Source: Rhodovastum sp963709085 (GTDB taxonomy: Bacteria; Pseudomonadota; Alphaproteobacteria; Acetobacterales; Acetobacteraceae). Taken from it: 64,000 nucleotides of DNA. A program made the position numbers and the translations under genes. The notes below the pieces were generated by a model that did not search any database, was not told where the DNA came from, and worked only from the letters and a program-made list of their open reading frames with translations. Of the stretch, positions 25,222 through 34,749 are shown in pieces. Position 1 is the first letter of the stretch. Each line of letters starts with the position of its first letter. The stretch covers positions 2,790,001 through 2,854,000 of the forward strand of contig CAVPVB010000007.1 in the NCBI GenBank assembly GCA_963709085.1, written 5' to 3'.

Positions 25222-27231
25222 ATGCACCGCCCGCTCCTCGTCGCCCTGCCGCTCATATTCGCTATGGTCGGCTCCGCAACGGCTACCGACCTGGTGCTTA
25301 AGCGCGCCATGCTTTCCTCCGGCGGCGTCGGCTACTTCGAGTACGAAGCGGAGGTGGATGGCGCGGCAACGCTCGGGCTCGACCTGCCGCTCGACCAGAT
25401 CGACGACGTGCTCAAGTCGCTGGTGGTTTATGACAGCGCCGGCAGTGTCGGCGGCATCGAACTGCCGGGCCGCGACACCGCGCACGCCGCGTTCGCCGAT
25501 TCGCCGATCGGACCCGAAGCGCTGGAGTCGCCAGTGGATTACCTGAACGGGCTGCGCGGCGTGATGCTGCAGGTCACCGGCCCGCGACCGATGACCGGCC
25601 GACTGTTGCGCGCCGAGCGGATGCGCGAAGGCGCCCGTGACCCTGCCGATACCGGTGCCCCACGCACCCGCGTGACGCTGCTCGCCGCCGACGGGCTGCG
25701 CCAGTTCGTGCTGGAGGATGCCGACGCGGTGCAGGTTGCCGATCCCGACCTGCGCGCCCGCATCGAGCGGGCGCTGGAAACGCTGCGCCGGGACGCCGGC
25801 AATGCCGCACGGCACGTCACCATTCGCAGCGACGGCACCGGCCGGCGTGTTGTGCGCGTCGGCTACGTGGCCGGGGTGCCGCTGTGGAAGGCTTCCTACC
25901 GTCTGGTGCTGCCGGCGAATAACGACGAGGGGGCGAAAGCGCGCCTGCAGGGCTGGGCGGTGCTGGAGAACGACACAGGTGCCGACTGGAACGGCGTGCA
26001 GTTGTCGCTGCAGTACGGCAATCCGGTCACGTTCCGGCAGGCGATCTATCGGACGTATTACGTCGAGCGGCCCGAAGTGCCGGTGCAGATTCTCGGCCGC
26101 CTGCTGCCCGACATCGACACCCGCGCCCGTGCGCCGGAGCAGGCCGGTGCCGCGGCGGAACCGCCGCCGCCGTCACCCGCTCCCGTCGCGGCCTTCGCCG
26201 CCAGGGCGCGAAGCATGCCCGGCGCGCCGCCGCCGGAAATCTCTGCCCCGACCGTCCAGGCGGAAACCACCGAAGGCGCGGAAGAAACGCTGTTCACGAT
26301 TCCCGGGCCGGTGATCCTGGCCGCCGGGCACACCGCCTCGGTGCCGATCCTGGACCGCGAAATCCCCGCCGCACGGGTCGCGCTGGCCATCGCGAGCGCG
26401 ACGCATCCCAATGCCGCCGTGCGCATCACCAACGATGGCAGCAGCAGCCTGCCGGCCGGCGCGCTGACGCTGTACGATCCCGCCGGCGCGACGTCCTATG
26501 TCGGCGATGCGCGGCTGGGCGGATTGCCGGTGGGCGAGGACCGGCTGTTGCCCTTCGCCGAGGATCTGCGCACCACACTCGACTGGCACACCGACACCGG
26601 CATCCGCATCGCCTCGGCCTCGGCGGCCAGTGGCGTGCTGACGACCGAACGTCGGACGCGGCAGAACTGGCGCATCGTGGTCGCCGCGCCGGCCCGCGAG
26701 CCGCGCACGGTGCTGCTGCAAATCCCGACGCCTTCCGGCCAGACGCTGGTGGTGGAAAGCGGCGCCGAGCCGGCGGGCGAAATCGCCGGGGCGACACGGC
26801 TGCGCACCCGCCTCGCCGCCGGCGAGACGCGGAATGTGACGGCCTACACGGAAAGGGTGCAGCAGCAGCGCTTCGCATTGCTGCAGGACGCACCGGTGTT
26901 CGCACAACTGATCGCCGATCAGGACGTGCCCGCGGCGGCTCGCGCCGGGCTTCGCCACCTGGCCGAGCTGCGCGCCGCCGAGGCCGCCCGCATCGCCGAC
27001 CGCGACCGGCTGAAAGGCGACTTCGCGGACGTCGAACACGAGGAAGAACGGCTGCGCGCGAACATTGAGGCGGTGCCGGCTAACGATGCCTTGCATACGC
27101 GGCTGATCCGGCAACTGGATGCCAGCGAAACCCGGATTGCCGCGTTGTCGAAAGCGATCGAGCAGGCTGCCGCCGCGGCGAGTTCTGCGCACTCGGCGTT
27201 GGAACAGGCAGTGCTGGAACTCAGGTTTTAA
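25222..27231 (+). CDS. Secreted DUF4139-domain protein
   Basis: 669 residues. A signal peptide (1-21, LPLIFAMVGSATAT) is followed by a beta-rich N-terminal part (VGYFEYEAEVDG, LDQIDDVLKSLVV). The DUF4139 core (from about 200) contains VGYVAGVPLWKASYRLVL and ENDTGADWNGVQLSLQYGNPV. A Pro/Ala-rich linker (~295-345) and a coiled-coil C-terminus (~570-660, Glu/Arg-rich) complete it. Members are periplasmic or surface proteins of unknown role. It converges with the SNF2 gene; repeat copy 6 lies between the stops. Confidence 0.85.
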   Translation: MHRPLLVALPLIFAMVGSATATDLVLKRAMLSSGGVGYFEYEAEVDGAATLGLDLPLDQIDDVLKSLVVYDSAGSVGGIELPGRDTAHAAFADSPIGPEALESPVDYLNGLRGVMLQVTGPRPMTGRLLRAERMREGARDPADTGAPRTRVTLLAADGLRQFVLEDADAVQVADPDLRARIERALETLRRDAGNAARHVTIRSDGTGRRVVRVGYVAGVPLWKASYRLVLPANNDEGAKARLQGWAVLENDTGADWNGVQLSLQYGNPVTFRQAIYRTYYVERPEVPVQILGRLLPDIDTRARAPEQAGAAAEPPPPSPAPVAAFAARARSMPGAPPPEISAPTVQAETTEGAEETLFTIPGPVILAAGHTASVPILDREIPAARVALAIASATHPNAAVRITNDGSSSLPAGALTLYDPAGATSYVGDARLGGLPVGEDRLLPFAEDLRTTLDWHTDTGIRIASASAASGVLTTERRTRQNWRIVVAAPAREPRTVLLQIPTPSGQTLVVESGAEPAGEIAGATRLRTRLAAGETRNVTAYTERVQQQRFALLQDAPVFAQLIADQDVPAAARAGLRHLAELRAAEAARIADRDRLKGDFADVEHEEERLRANIEAVPANDALHTRLIRQLDASETRIAALSKAIEQAAAAASSAHSALEQAVLELRF

Positions 27232-27240
27232 TCAAAGCAA

Positions 27241-27300
27241 GGAAGGCCAGGGCTCTGCCCTGGACCCGGCAGGGGCCGAGAGGCCCCTGCACCCCATTCC
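27241..27300. repeat. Palindromic repeat copy 6
   Basis: CCAGGGCTCTGCCCTGG and CAGGGGCCGAGAGGCCCCTG hairpins between two convergent genes, a position where it can terminate both transcripts. Confidence 0.85.
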
Positions 27301-27303
27301 GTT

Positions 27304-30300
27304 TTATGCGGCCAGGCGATCGGGGGTGGGGCCGAACAGAAAGTCGATATCCTCTTCCTCCATCGCCGGCAGTGCACCGCCGTCCTCGCTGAAGGCAATG
27401 CTCGCCAGCGCCGCCTTGCGCTCCTGCAACTCCAGGATGCGCTCCTCCACCGTGTCCGCCGCGATCAGCTTGTAGACGAACACCGACTTGGTCTGGCCAA
27501 TCCGGTGCGCGCGGTCGGAGGCCTGCTCCTCGACCGCGGGGTTCCACCACGGGTCGTAGAGAATCACTGTATCGGCCGCGACCAGATTGAGCCCGCGTCC
27601 GCCGGCCTTCAGGCTGATCAGGAACAGCGGCACTTCGCCCGCCTCGAAGCAGCGCACCGGTTCCGCCCGGTCACGCGTGTCGCCGCGCAGTTCTGCAAAG
27701 GCAATGCCGGACGCGGCAAGCCGCGGCTTCATCAGGTCGAGCATCGACGTGAACTGCGAAAACAGCAAAATGCGCCGGCCTTCCGCAATCATCTCGCCGA
27801 CCATTTCCATCAGGTCGTCCAGCTTGCTGGACACCCCGATGCGCTGGGCCGATGGCAGCTTCACCAGCCGCGGATCGCAACAGACCTGCCGTAGCTTCAG
27901 CAACGCGTCGAGCACGACGATCTGGCTTCGGCCCAGGCTGTGCGCGGCGATCTCCTGGGTAACCCGCTCATGCAGCGTGGCGCGAATGGTTTCGTACAGC
28001 TCACGCTGCTCCGGCGCCAGGGTGATGCGGCGCAGGATGGTGTGCTTCGGCGGCAGCTCGGTCGCCACCGCCGCCTTGGTGCGGCGCAGGATGAAAGGAC
28101 GGATGCGCATGGCGAGCTGGCGGCGCCGGACCGGGTCGTTGTTCTTTTCGATCGGCGAGCGAAAGCGCTTGGTGAAGCTTTTGCGGTGGCCGAGCAGGCC
28201 CGGCATCAGGAAGGCGAACTGCGACCATAGTTCTCCCAGATTGTTCTCGATCGGCGTGCCCGACAGGCACAGCCGGTGCTCGGTCTGCAGCCGGCACACG
28301 GCATGGGTTGCCTTTGCGCCCGGGCTCTTGATCGCCTGTGCCTCGTCGAGCACCACCATGGCCCAGGTGAGCCCGGCCATGTCCTCGATGTCGCGGGCCA
28401 GCACGGTGTAGGTGGTGATGACGACATGCACGCCGCCAAGTTCGCTGCGCCGCGCGTGGCGTTCGAGGCCATGCAGCACCATCACCCGCAGATGCGGCGC
28501 GAAGCGGGACAGTTCGGCGGTCCAGTTCGGCACCAGACTGGTCGGCACGACAACGAGCGCCGGCTGATCGAGCCGGCCGGCCTGTTCCTCCACCGCGATA
28601 TGGGCAATGGTCTGCGCCGTTTTGCCGAGCCCCATGTCATCGGCGAGAAACCCGCCGAGGCCGTTCTCGCGCAGATGCTGCAGCCAGTTCACGCCCTGCT
28701 GCTGATAAGGGCGTAGCGTGCCGGTGAAGCCGGCCGGCACCGCCACCTCGGGAATGTCGGCAAGGCCGCGGAAGCGCGCGACATGCGCGGCGATGGCGGC
28801 GCCGTCCTGCCAGCGCGCGGTGACCAGGTCCTCCAGGTCGAGCACGGCCGGCGCCTCGCCGGCATCCAGCACCAGCGCATCGCCGGTGCTGCGGCGCGCC
28901 GCCTCGATCAGGTCGTCCATCACCGCCAGCAGGCGCGCCATGCGCTCGGCCGGCAGTTTCAGGATGCGGCCGTCATCGAGGCTGGTGATCAGCTCGCCAT
29001 CCACAATCCGCGCCGCTGCCAGGCCGCCGCGCTCGTGCAGGCGGCGGAGAATCGGCAGCAGCGGATGGCGAACGCTGTCGATCTCGATGCCAAGGTCGAG
29101 CGAAAAACTCCCATGCGCGGCATCGGTGACCCGCATGTCCCACGGGCCGACGGAATGGACGAGGCGCGGACCGAAGCCAGGCTCGATCTGGCTGCGCCAG
29201 TCGCCCGCCTGCAATGCCGGCAGACTCTCGGCGATGAAACGCTGCCAGCTTTCGGCGGCATCGCGGCCACGGAAAACAAATACCAGCCGTCCTTTCGCGG
29301 CTTTGCCCTCCGCCATGCGCATCTGGACAAAGCCGTCCCCGCCGAGCTGGTCACGGCAAGCCGCCTCGGCGGCGCGGTCCCGGCGCACGAAGACGGAACC
29401 GCCCGGTTGCTCGATACGAACGAACTGCCGTTCGTCGTCGGCGGGAACGATCGTGCCGTCGTAATCGAAGTCGAGCAGAACGGCGTCGAGCTCCTGCATC
29501 CGCCCCATCTCATCGGGGCAACGGAAGCGGCTCAGCCGCAGCACCGGGGTGGGCTTGCGGTCGACGATCACCTGCTCGCTGACCGAAGCCGGTTCGATCC
29601 GCCGCCGCGGCGGCGGAACGCGACCCCGGCCGACCGGCCGCACGGCCAGCGGCGGCCGGGCTGGCGGGCGCGGCGCCACAACCGGAAGCTGCACGCGAAT
29701 GCGCCCGACCGCACCGGAAGCGGCATCGACATACCATGGCCCGGTCTCGCCGAGGATCACCCCCGAACCGGACGGCAGGGTGGCTGCTGAGGCGGCGGCG
29801 AAGACCCGCTCCTCGCCCGCGACCAGACGCCGCCAGCCCGCGTGCCAGCGTGCCTTGCCGCTCTGCACCAGCTTGCGCAGCAGGTCGGTGACCACCGCAG
29901 GCGGCAGAAAGCTGCGGGTCTCGGTCCCGCCGCCGAGCAGGCGGGCAAGGTTGCGGATTGCTGCGTCAGCCTGTTCGTCGGCGGCGATCCGGCGTGGCGT
30001 CGTCGCGGTGATGGTGCCGGTGCGCTCGCCGACCAGCAATGTGGTGACGACACAGGCATTCGGGGGCTCGGCGGGCGCCAGTTCGAACACAATCCGCTTG
30101 CTCTCCGCCTCCGGCTCGGTGACCAGCGCGTCGAAAAAACTTTGCTGCTCGGGCCGGCGCAGCGCCGGAAAACGGTCGAGCGCCGCGAACGCCGCCGCGG
30201 CCAGATGCGGGCAGCCAGGGCTGCCGCAGCTGCACCGGCTGTCGAACACCACCCGGCGCCCGAGGGCCGAGGGGGTGATGCGCCCGGTGTGGCGGCCCGC

Positions 30301-30441
30301 CCCGTCCTGCACGACGGCCGCGATCGTGTCACCGTCGAGCCGCACCTCCACCGCGCCGGTCAGCACCAGAGTGCGGCCACGGGTGAGGCTCCGCGCTTCG
30401 AACACGCGGCCAAGGTCCTGGGACGAAAACGGTGTCGGCAT
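27304..30441 (-). CDS. SNF2-family DEAD/DEAH-like helicase with SWIM zinc finger
   Basis: A 1045-residue DNA-dependent ATPase of the bacterial SNF2/HepA-like group. The SWIM zinc finger CSCGSPGCPH (C-x-C...C-x-H) is near residue 70. The ATPase core begins after ~580: LRPYQQQGVNWL, motif I DDMGLGKTAQT, motif II DEAQAIKSPGAKAT, LSGTPIENN, then helicase-C motifs including LFSQFTSMLDL and RAHRIGQTKSVFVYK. These proteins remodel or translocate on duplex DNA; some sit in defence loci, but no such partner is adjacent here. ATG 30441 gives the family N-terminus. Confidence 0.92.
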   Translation of the reverse strand: MPTPFSSQDLGRVFEARSLTRGRTLVLTGAVEVRLDGDTIAAVVQDGAGRHTGRITPSALGRRVVFDSRCSCGSPGCPHLAAAAFAALDRFPALRRPEQQSFFDALVTEPEAESKRIVFELAPAEPPNACVVTTLLVGERTGTITATTPRRIAADEQADAAIRNLARLLGGGTETRSFLPPAVVTDLLRKLVQSGKARWHAGWRRLVAGEERVFAAASAATLPSGSGVILGETGPWYVDAASGAVGRIRVQLPVVAPRPPARPPLAVRPVGRGRVPPPRRRIEPASVSEQVIVDRKPTPVLRLSRFRCPDEMGRMQELDAVLLDFDYDGTIVPADDERQFVRIEQPGGSVFVRRDRAAEAACRDQLGGDGFVQMRMAEGKAAKGRLVFVFRGRDAAESWQRFIAESLPALQAGDWRSQIEPGFGPRLVHSVGPWDMRVTDAAHGSFSLDLGIEIDSVRHPLLPILRRLHERGGLAAARIVDGELITSLDDGRILKLPAERMARLLAVMDDLIEAARRSTGDALVLDAGEAPAVLDLEDLVTARWQDGAAIAAHVARFRGLADIPEVAVPAGFTGTLRPYQQQGVNWLQHLRENGLGGFLADDMGLGKTAQTIAHIAVEEQAGRLDQPALVVVPTSLVPNWTAELSRFAPHLRVMVLHGLERHARRSELGGVHVVITTYTVLARDIEDMAGLTWAMVVLDEAQAIKSPGAKATHAVCRLQTEHRLCLSGTPIENNLGELWSQFAFLMPGLLGHRKSFTKRFRSPIEKNNDPVRRRQLAMRIRPFILRRTKAAVATELPPKHTILRRITLAPEQRELYETIRATLHERVTQEIAAHSLGRSQIVVLDALLKLRQVCCDPRLVKLPSAQRIGVSSKLDDLMEMVGEMIAEGRRILLFSQFTSMLDLMKPRLAASGIAFAELRGDTRDRAEPVRCFEAGEVPLFLISLKAGGRGLNLVAADTVILYDPWWNPAVEEQASDRAHRIGQTKSVFVYKLIAADTVEERILELQERKAALASIAFSEDGGALPAMEEEDIDFLFGPTPDRLAA

Positions 30442-30647
30442 CTTCTGGCATCGACCTCGGACGGACGGCGGCGGGGGCGGGCGGCGGGGGAGACCTGGGC
30501 GGGCGAATCGCCGCCAGGTGGGGCGACAGAATGGCGGGACGGCAGCACCGTCTCAACCGTCCATGGCGGCCTGCATACCACGTGGAAGCGGCGGGCGCGG
30601 CATGCCGCGCCTACGCCCTTACCGATACTGGGCCGGCGGGAGATGCC

Positions 30648-31427
30648 TCAGCCGGACTTGCCGCCCTCGCCCAGGGCGCCAAGCATGCGCGCCAGATCGA
30701 TCGGGAACGGGAACACGATGGTCGAGTTCTTGTCGTTGGCGATTTCGCTGAGCGTGCCGAGATAGCGAAGCTGCATCGCCGCCGGCGTCGCCGCCAGCAG
30801 CCGGGCCGCTTCGGTCAGCTTCGCCGCCGCCTGCTGCTCACCCTCGGCATTGATGATCTTGGCCCGCCGCAGCCGTTCGGCCTCCGCCTGCCGGCCGATG
30901 GCGCGGACCATGGTTTCGTTGAGATCGACCTGCTTGATCTCGACGCTGGAGACCTTGATGCCCCAGGTCTCGGTCTGCGCGTCCAGGATTTCCTGGATGT
31001 CGCTGTTCAGCCGGTCGCGTTCGGCCAGCATTTCGTCGAGCGTGTGCTTGCCGAGCACCGAGCGCAGCGTGGTCTGCGCGAGCTGGCTGGTGGCGACCAG
31101 GAAGTTCTCCACCTGGATCACCGCCCGGTCGGCATCGACCACGCGGAAATACAGCACGGCATTGACCTTCACCGAGACGTTGTCGCGCGAAATCACGTCC
31201 TGGCTCGGCACGTCGAGCACGACGGTGCGCAGATCGACGCGCACCATCTGCTGCACATACGGAATGACGATGATCAGCCCCGGCCCCTTCACCCCGGTGA
31301 AGCGGCCCAGCGTGAACATGACGGCGCGCTGGTACTCGCGCATGATGCGCACCGCCGATCCGACGATCAGGACGATCACCACGACCGCCAGCAGGCTGAC
31401 CAGGTTGCCGGCATCGAACAAGACCAT
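30648..31427 (-). CDS. Slipin / SPFH-domain membrane protein
   Basis: A 259-residue stomatin-like scaffold protein: one N-terminal membrane segment (VSLLAVVVIVLIVG), then the band-7 domain with YQRAVMFTLGRF, GPGLIIVIPYVQ and DVPSQDVISRDNVSV, then an Ala/Glu-rich helix (QAEAERLRRAKIINAEGEQQ). ATG 31427 is preceded by GGGAGGG, a strong ribosome-binding site; the longer frame to 31466 is not needed. It follows nfeD by 35 bases on the same strand, and nfeD-slipin pairs form one operon and complex in many bacteria. Confidence 0.92.
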   Translation of the reverse strand: MVLFDAGNLVSLLAVVVIVLIVGSAVRIMREYQRAVMFTLGRFTGVKGPGLIIVIPYVQQMVRVDLRTVVLDVPSQDVISRDNVSVKVNAVLYFRVVDADRAVIQVENFLVATSQLAQTTLRSVLGKHTLDEMLAERDRLNSDIQEILDAQTETWGIKVSSVEIKQVDLNETMVRAIGRQAEAERLRRAKIINAEGEQQAAAKLTEAARLLAATPAAMQLRYLGTLSEIANDKNSTIVFPFPIDLARMLGALGEGGKSG

Positions 31428-31462
31428 GTTACCCTCCCGCGGGCGCGCCAATGCCGCCCGGT

Positions 31463-32830
31463 TCAAACCGCCTCGACGATCAGGTGCAGCCCGTCGCGGC
31501 CGGTCACCCGGACCGACCCGCCGACCGTGAACGCCGCCGCCGCGCGAGAGTCGGCCCCGCGCGCATTCCAGTAGGCCCCCTGCACCAGCACCTGGCCCTC
31601 GTTGCCCTGCCAGCGGGTGATCCGCCCGGGTGCGCCCAGCAGCACCGCGTTACCGGTCACCACCGGCCGGCGGCGCGACCGCAGCAGCGCCGCCAGCACC
31701 ACCCCGAACAGCCCCACGCTGACCAGGGTCGCGCCGAGAACCACCGCCAGCGACGGCCGGAACGCCGGATTCTCGAACATCATCAGCGAGCCGATCAGGA
31801 AGGCGGCCCCGCCGCCGATGACGAAGGCCCCGAACGCCGCCACCCAGGCCTCGGCGACCATCAGCCCGAGGCCGAACAGCGCCAGGGCCACGCCGGCATA
31901 GTCGATCGGCAACAGGTTCAGGCCGTAGCCGGCGAGCAGCAGACAGATGGTGCCCAGCACCCCGGGCGCGAACACGCCGGGATGGGACAGCTCGAAGGCG
32001 ATGCCGGCGATGCCGGCCAGCATCAGTAGATACAGGATGCTCGGGTTGGTGAGCGTGGCCAGCAGCCGGTCGCGCGAATCCGGCATGACCGTGTGGATCA
32101 CGACATTGGCGGTCGCCAGTTGGACAGGCCGGCCGGCGACGATCACCGTGCGGCCGTCGGCCGCCGCCAGCAGGTCCGGCAGGTTCGCCGCCACCAGATC
32201 GATGACATGCTCGCGCAACGCCGCCTCGTAGGACAGGCTCACCGCCTCGCGCACGGCATGCTCGGCCCAATCGGCGTTGCGGCCGTGCAGCGCCGCCAGA
32301 CCGCGGATATAGGCGGCGGAATCGTTGGTGATTTTCGTCAGTTCGGCATCGGCCGAGGGCGACGGGTGGGTCTCGCCGGACGGGCCTGGCATGCCTGGCA
32401 GCGGGCTGGCGCCGATCAGGGAGACCGGCGTGGCGGCGCCGAGATTGGTGCCGGGCGCCATCGCCGCCAGCGCGCTTGCATAGAGGATGTAGGTGCCTGC
32501 GCTGGCCGCGCGGGCGCCGCTCGGGGCGACGTAGCCGATCACCGGCACCGGCGAGGCCAGCATGGCGCGGATGATGTCGCGCATGGCGCTGTCCAATCCG
32601 CCGGGTGTGTCCAGGCGCAGCACGACGACCGCTTCCTGCGCCCGCGCGGCGGCGTCCAGGCTGCGCACGACATAGGCCGCCGTCGCCGGGCCGATCGCCC
32701 CGTCGAGCGCGACGACCATCGCGCTGCGGGGCTGCGCGCACGCTGCGTGGCTTTGGCTGAGCCAGGCGACGCCGGCGCAGACGAGGGCCACCATGATCCG
32801 TCGCCCGATGAGCCAGCCCGAAACACGCAT
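31463..32830 (-). CDS. NfeD-family membrane serine protease
   Basis: 455 residues. Signal peptide at 1-33. The ClpP-class protease domain has DTPGGLDSAMRDII and YVAPSGARAASAGTYIL (nucleophile Ser in ASAG). Four or five membrane segments (~235-380) follow, and the C-terminal NfeD OB-fold is at ~390-450 (GAPGRITRWQGNEGQVLV). STOPP/1510-N-type proteases cleave the C-terminus of the partner slipin encoded just downstream. ATG 32830 precedes the signal peptide; the frame upstream is not protein-like. Confidence 0.9.
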   Translation of the reverse strand: MRVSGWLIGRRIMVALVCAGVAWLSQSHAACAQPRSAMVVALDGAIGPATAAYVVRSLDAAARAQEAVVVLRLDTPGGLDSAMRDIIRAMLASPVPVIGYVAPSGARAASAGTYILYASALAAMAPGTNLGAATPVSLIGASPLPGMPGPSGETHPSPSADAELTKITNDSAAYIRGLAALHGRNADWAEHAVREAVSLSYEAALREHVIDLVAANLPDLLAAADGRTVIVAGRPVQLATANVVIHTVMPDSRDRLLATLTNPSILYLLMLAGIAGIAFELSHPGVFAPGVLGTICLLLAGYGLNLLPIDYAGVALALFGLGLMVAEAWVAAFGAFVIGGGAAFLIGSLMMFENPAFRPSLAVVLGATLVSVGLFGVVLAALLRSRRRPVVTGNAVLLGAPGRITRWQGNEGQVLVQGAYWNARGADSRAAAAFTVGGSVRVTGRDGLHLIVEAV

Positions 32831-33157
32831 GCGCGTGCCTCCCGTTGCAGGCGGGGCGCATTCTGCGCCAATCGTTGCCGCGGCACATCCTCGCGGATCG
32901 GTGAAATCACGCAAGCCGGGACACAAACCAGGGAGGCAACGAGGCCGGGCCAGCACCGCGCGAGATCCAGGCGGCGTCGTTGCGGCGCCCTCGGCTATCC
33001 CGGCAGCCTGCTGACAGGCTCGTCCCAGGGCGGACCGCCGGCCGGCCAGCCGCTCAAGCGTGTGCGGGCGTTCGCGGAGATGCTGGCGCACTCAAAACGT
33101 AGGGCCGGGCTTCACCGGCAAAGAAGGCCAGGGGCCCGGCCCCTGGCCTTGCCTGCG
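32831..33157. other. Intergenic gap between nfeD and serA
   Basis: 327 bases without a supportable gene. It must hold the nfeD-slipin promoter, reading minus. The only clear structure is the perfect hairpin at 33124-33150 next to the serA stop. Confidence 0.6.
33124..33150. repeat. Palindromic repeat copy 7, minimal hairpin; likely serA terminator
   Basis: AAGGCCAGGGGC (33124-33135) and GCCCCTGGCCTT (33139-33150) are perfect complements with a 3-base loop. Read on the minus strand it follows the serA stop by 8 bases and is followed by CTTT. It is the core of the repeat family reduced to one stem. Confidence 0.8.
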
Positions 33158-34744
33158 TCAGAACGACAGCGCGGTCGCCTGCACCACCAGCGGCAGCTGG
33201 CGCACCAGGGTCAGAACGTCCTCGCGCACCGGCTCGTCCACGCTCACCAGGCAGATCGCATCGCCGCCGGCCTCGGCACGGCCGAGGTGGAAGGTCGCGA
33301 TGTTGATGCCCGCCTCCGCCAGCGTGGCGCCGAAGCGGCCGATGAAGCCGGGCTTATCCTTGTTGGTCACGTACAGCATGTATCGGGCGAAATCGGCCTC
33401 GACCGGGATCCCCTTCAGGTCCACCAGCCGCGGCTTGCTGCCGGCGAACAGCGTGCCGGCGAGCGAGCGCACCTGCTTGTTGGTGGTGACGGAAATGCGC
33501 ACCAGCGTCTGGTACTCGCTCGGCCGGTCGTGCACGGTCTCGGCCACTTCGATGCCGCGCTCGCGCGCCAGCAGCGGGGCGTTGACCATGTTGGCACCAG
33601 CCATCAGCGGCTCCAGCAACCCGGCCAGCGCCGCCGCCGTCAGCGGTCGGTGGTTGAGCTTCGCGGCAGCCCCCTCGTACTCGATCGCCACCGCCTTCAA
33701 CTCGCCGTCCTGCGTGGCCGTAAGCTGGCCGGCGAACGAGCCGAGCAGACGGCACAGCTCCATGTAGGGCTTCAGCCGCGGCGCGTCCTCGGCGCTCACC
33801 GACGGCATGTTGAGGGCGTTGGTCACTGCCCCGGTGAGCAGGAAATCGCTGATCTGTTCAGCGACCTGCAGTGCCACGTTCTCCTGCGCTTCCGCCGTGG
33901 AGGCGCCGAGATGCGGGGTGCAGACCACGTTCTCAAGCCCGAACAACGGGCTTTCCTTGGCGGGCTCGGTCTCGAACACATCCAGCGCCGCGCCGGCGAC
34001 GTGGCCGGATTGCAGCGCTTCGGCCAGCGCCGCCTCGTCCACCAGACCGCCGCGGGCGCAGTTGATGATGCGTACGCCCTTCCTGGTGCGGGCGATCGCC
34101 TCGCGCGAGAGGATGTTGCGGGTCTGATCGGTCAGCGGCGCGTGCAGCGTGATGATGTCGGCCCGCGCCAGCAACTCGTCCAGTTCCACCTTGTCCACGC
34201 CCAGGTCGAGCGCGCGCTTTTCGGTGAGGTACGGGTCGTAGGCGATGACGCGCATCTTCAGGCCGATGGCACGGTCGGCGACGATCGAGCCGATATTGCC
34301 GCAGCCGATCAGGCCGAGCGTCTTGGCGAACAGCTCCACGCCCATGAAGCGGTTCTTTTCCCACTTGCCGGCCTTGGTGGAGGCGGAGGCTTCGGGAAGC
34401 TGCCGCGCCAGCGCGAACATCATGGCGATGGCATGCTCGGCGGTGGTGATGGCGTTGCCGTTCGGCGTGTTCATGACGACCACGCCGCGGGCGGTGGCCG
34501 CCTTCACATCGACATTGTCGACGCCGATGCCGGCGCGGCCGACCACTTTCAGCCGGGTGGCGGCCTCCAGCACTTCCTTGGTCACTTTGGTGGCCGAGCG
34601 GATCGCCAGGCCGTCATAGTCGCCGATGATGCCGCGCAGATCGGCCGGCGTCAGGCCGGTCTTCACGTCCACCTCGATCCCCCGGGCGCGGAAGATCTCG
34701 ACAGCAGCGGCAGAAAGCTTGTCGGAGATGAGAACCTTGGGCAT
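33158..34744 (-). CDS. serA: D-3-phosphoglycerate dehydrogenase
   Basis: First enzyme of serine synthesis; it oxidises 3-phosphoglycerate with NAD+. 528 residues of the long form: the NAD-binding domain has GLIGCGNIGSIVADRA, the active site has INCARGGLVDEAAL (Arg), VCTPHLGAST (His) and the intervening Glu, followed by the ASB domain and a C-terminal ACT domain (PGFIGRFGATLAEAGINI) for serine feedback. ATG 34744 lies 5 bases after the serC stop, so serC-serA is one transcript. Confidence 0.96.
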   Translation of the reverse strand: MPKVLISDKLSAAAVEIFRARGIEVDVKTGLTPADLRGIIGDYDGLAIRSATKVTKEVLEAATRLKVVGRAGIGVDNVDVKAATARGVVVMNTPNGNAITTAEHAIAMMFALARQLPEASASTKAGKWEKNRFMGVELFAKTLGLIGCGNIGSIVADRAIGLKMRVIAYDPYLTEKRALDLGVDKVELDELLARADIITLHAPLTDQTRNILSREAIARTRKGVRIINCARGGLVDEAALAEALQSGHVAGAALDVFETEPAKESPLFGLENVVCTPHLGASTAEAQENVALQVAEQISDFLLTGAVTNALNMPSVSAEDAPRLKPYMELCRLLGSFAGQLTATQDGELKAVAIEYEGAAAKLNHRPLTAAALAGLLEPLMAGANMVNAPLLARERGIEVAETVHDRPSEYQTLVRISVTTNKQVRSLAGTLFAGSKPRLVDLKGIPVEADFARYMLYVTNKDKPGFIGRFGATLAEAGINIATFHLGRAEAGGDAICLVSVDEPVREDVLTLVRQLPLVVQATALSF

Positions 34745-34749
34745 GGGCG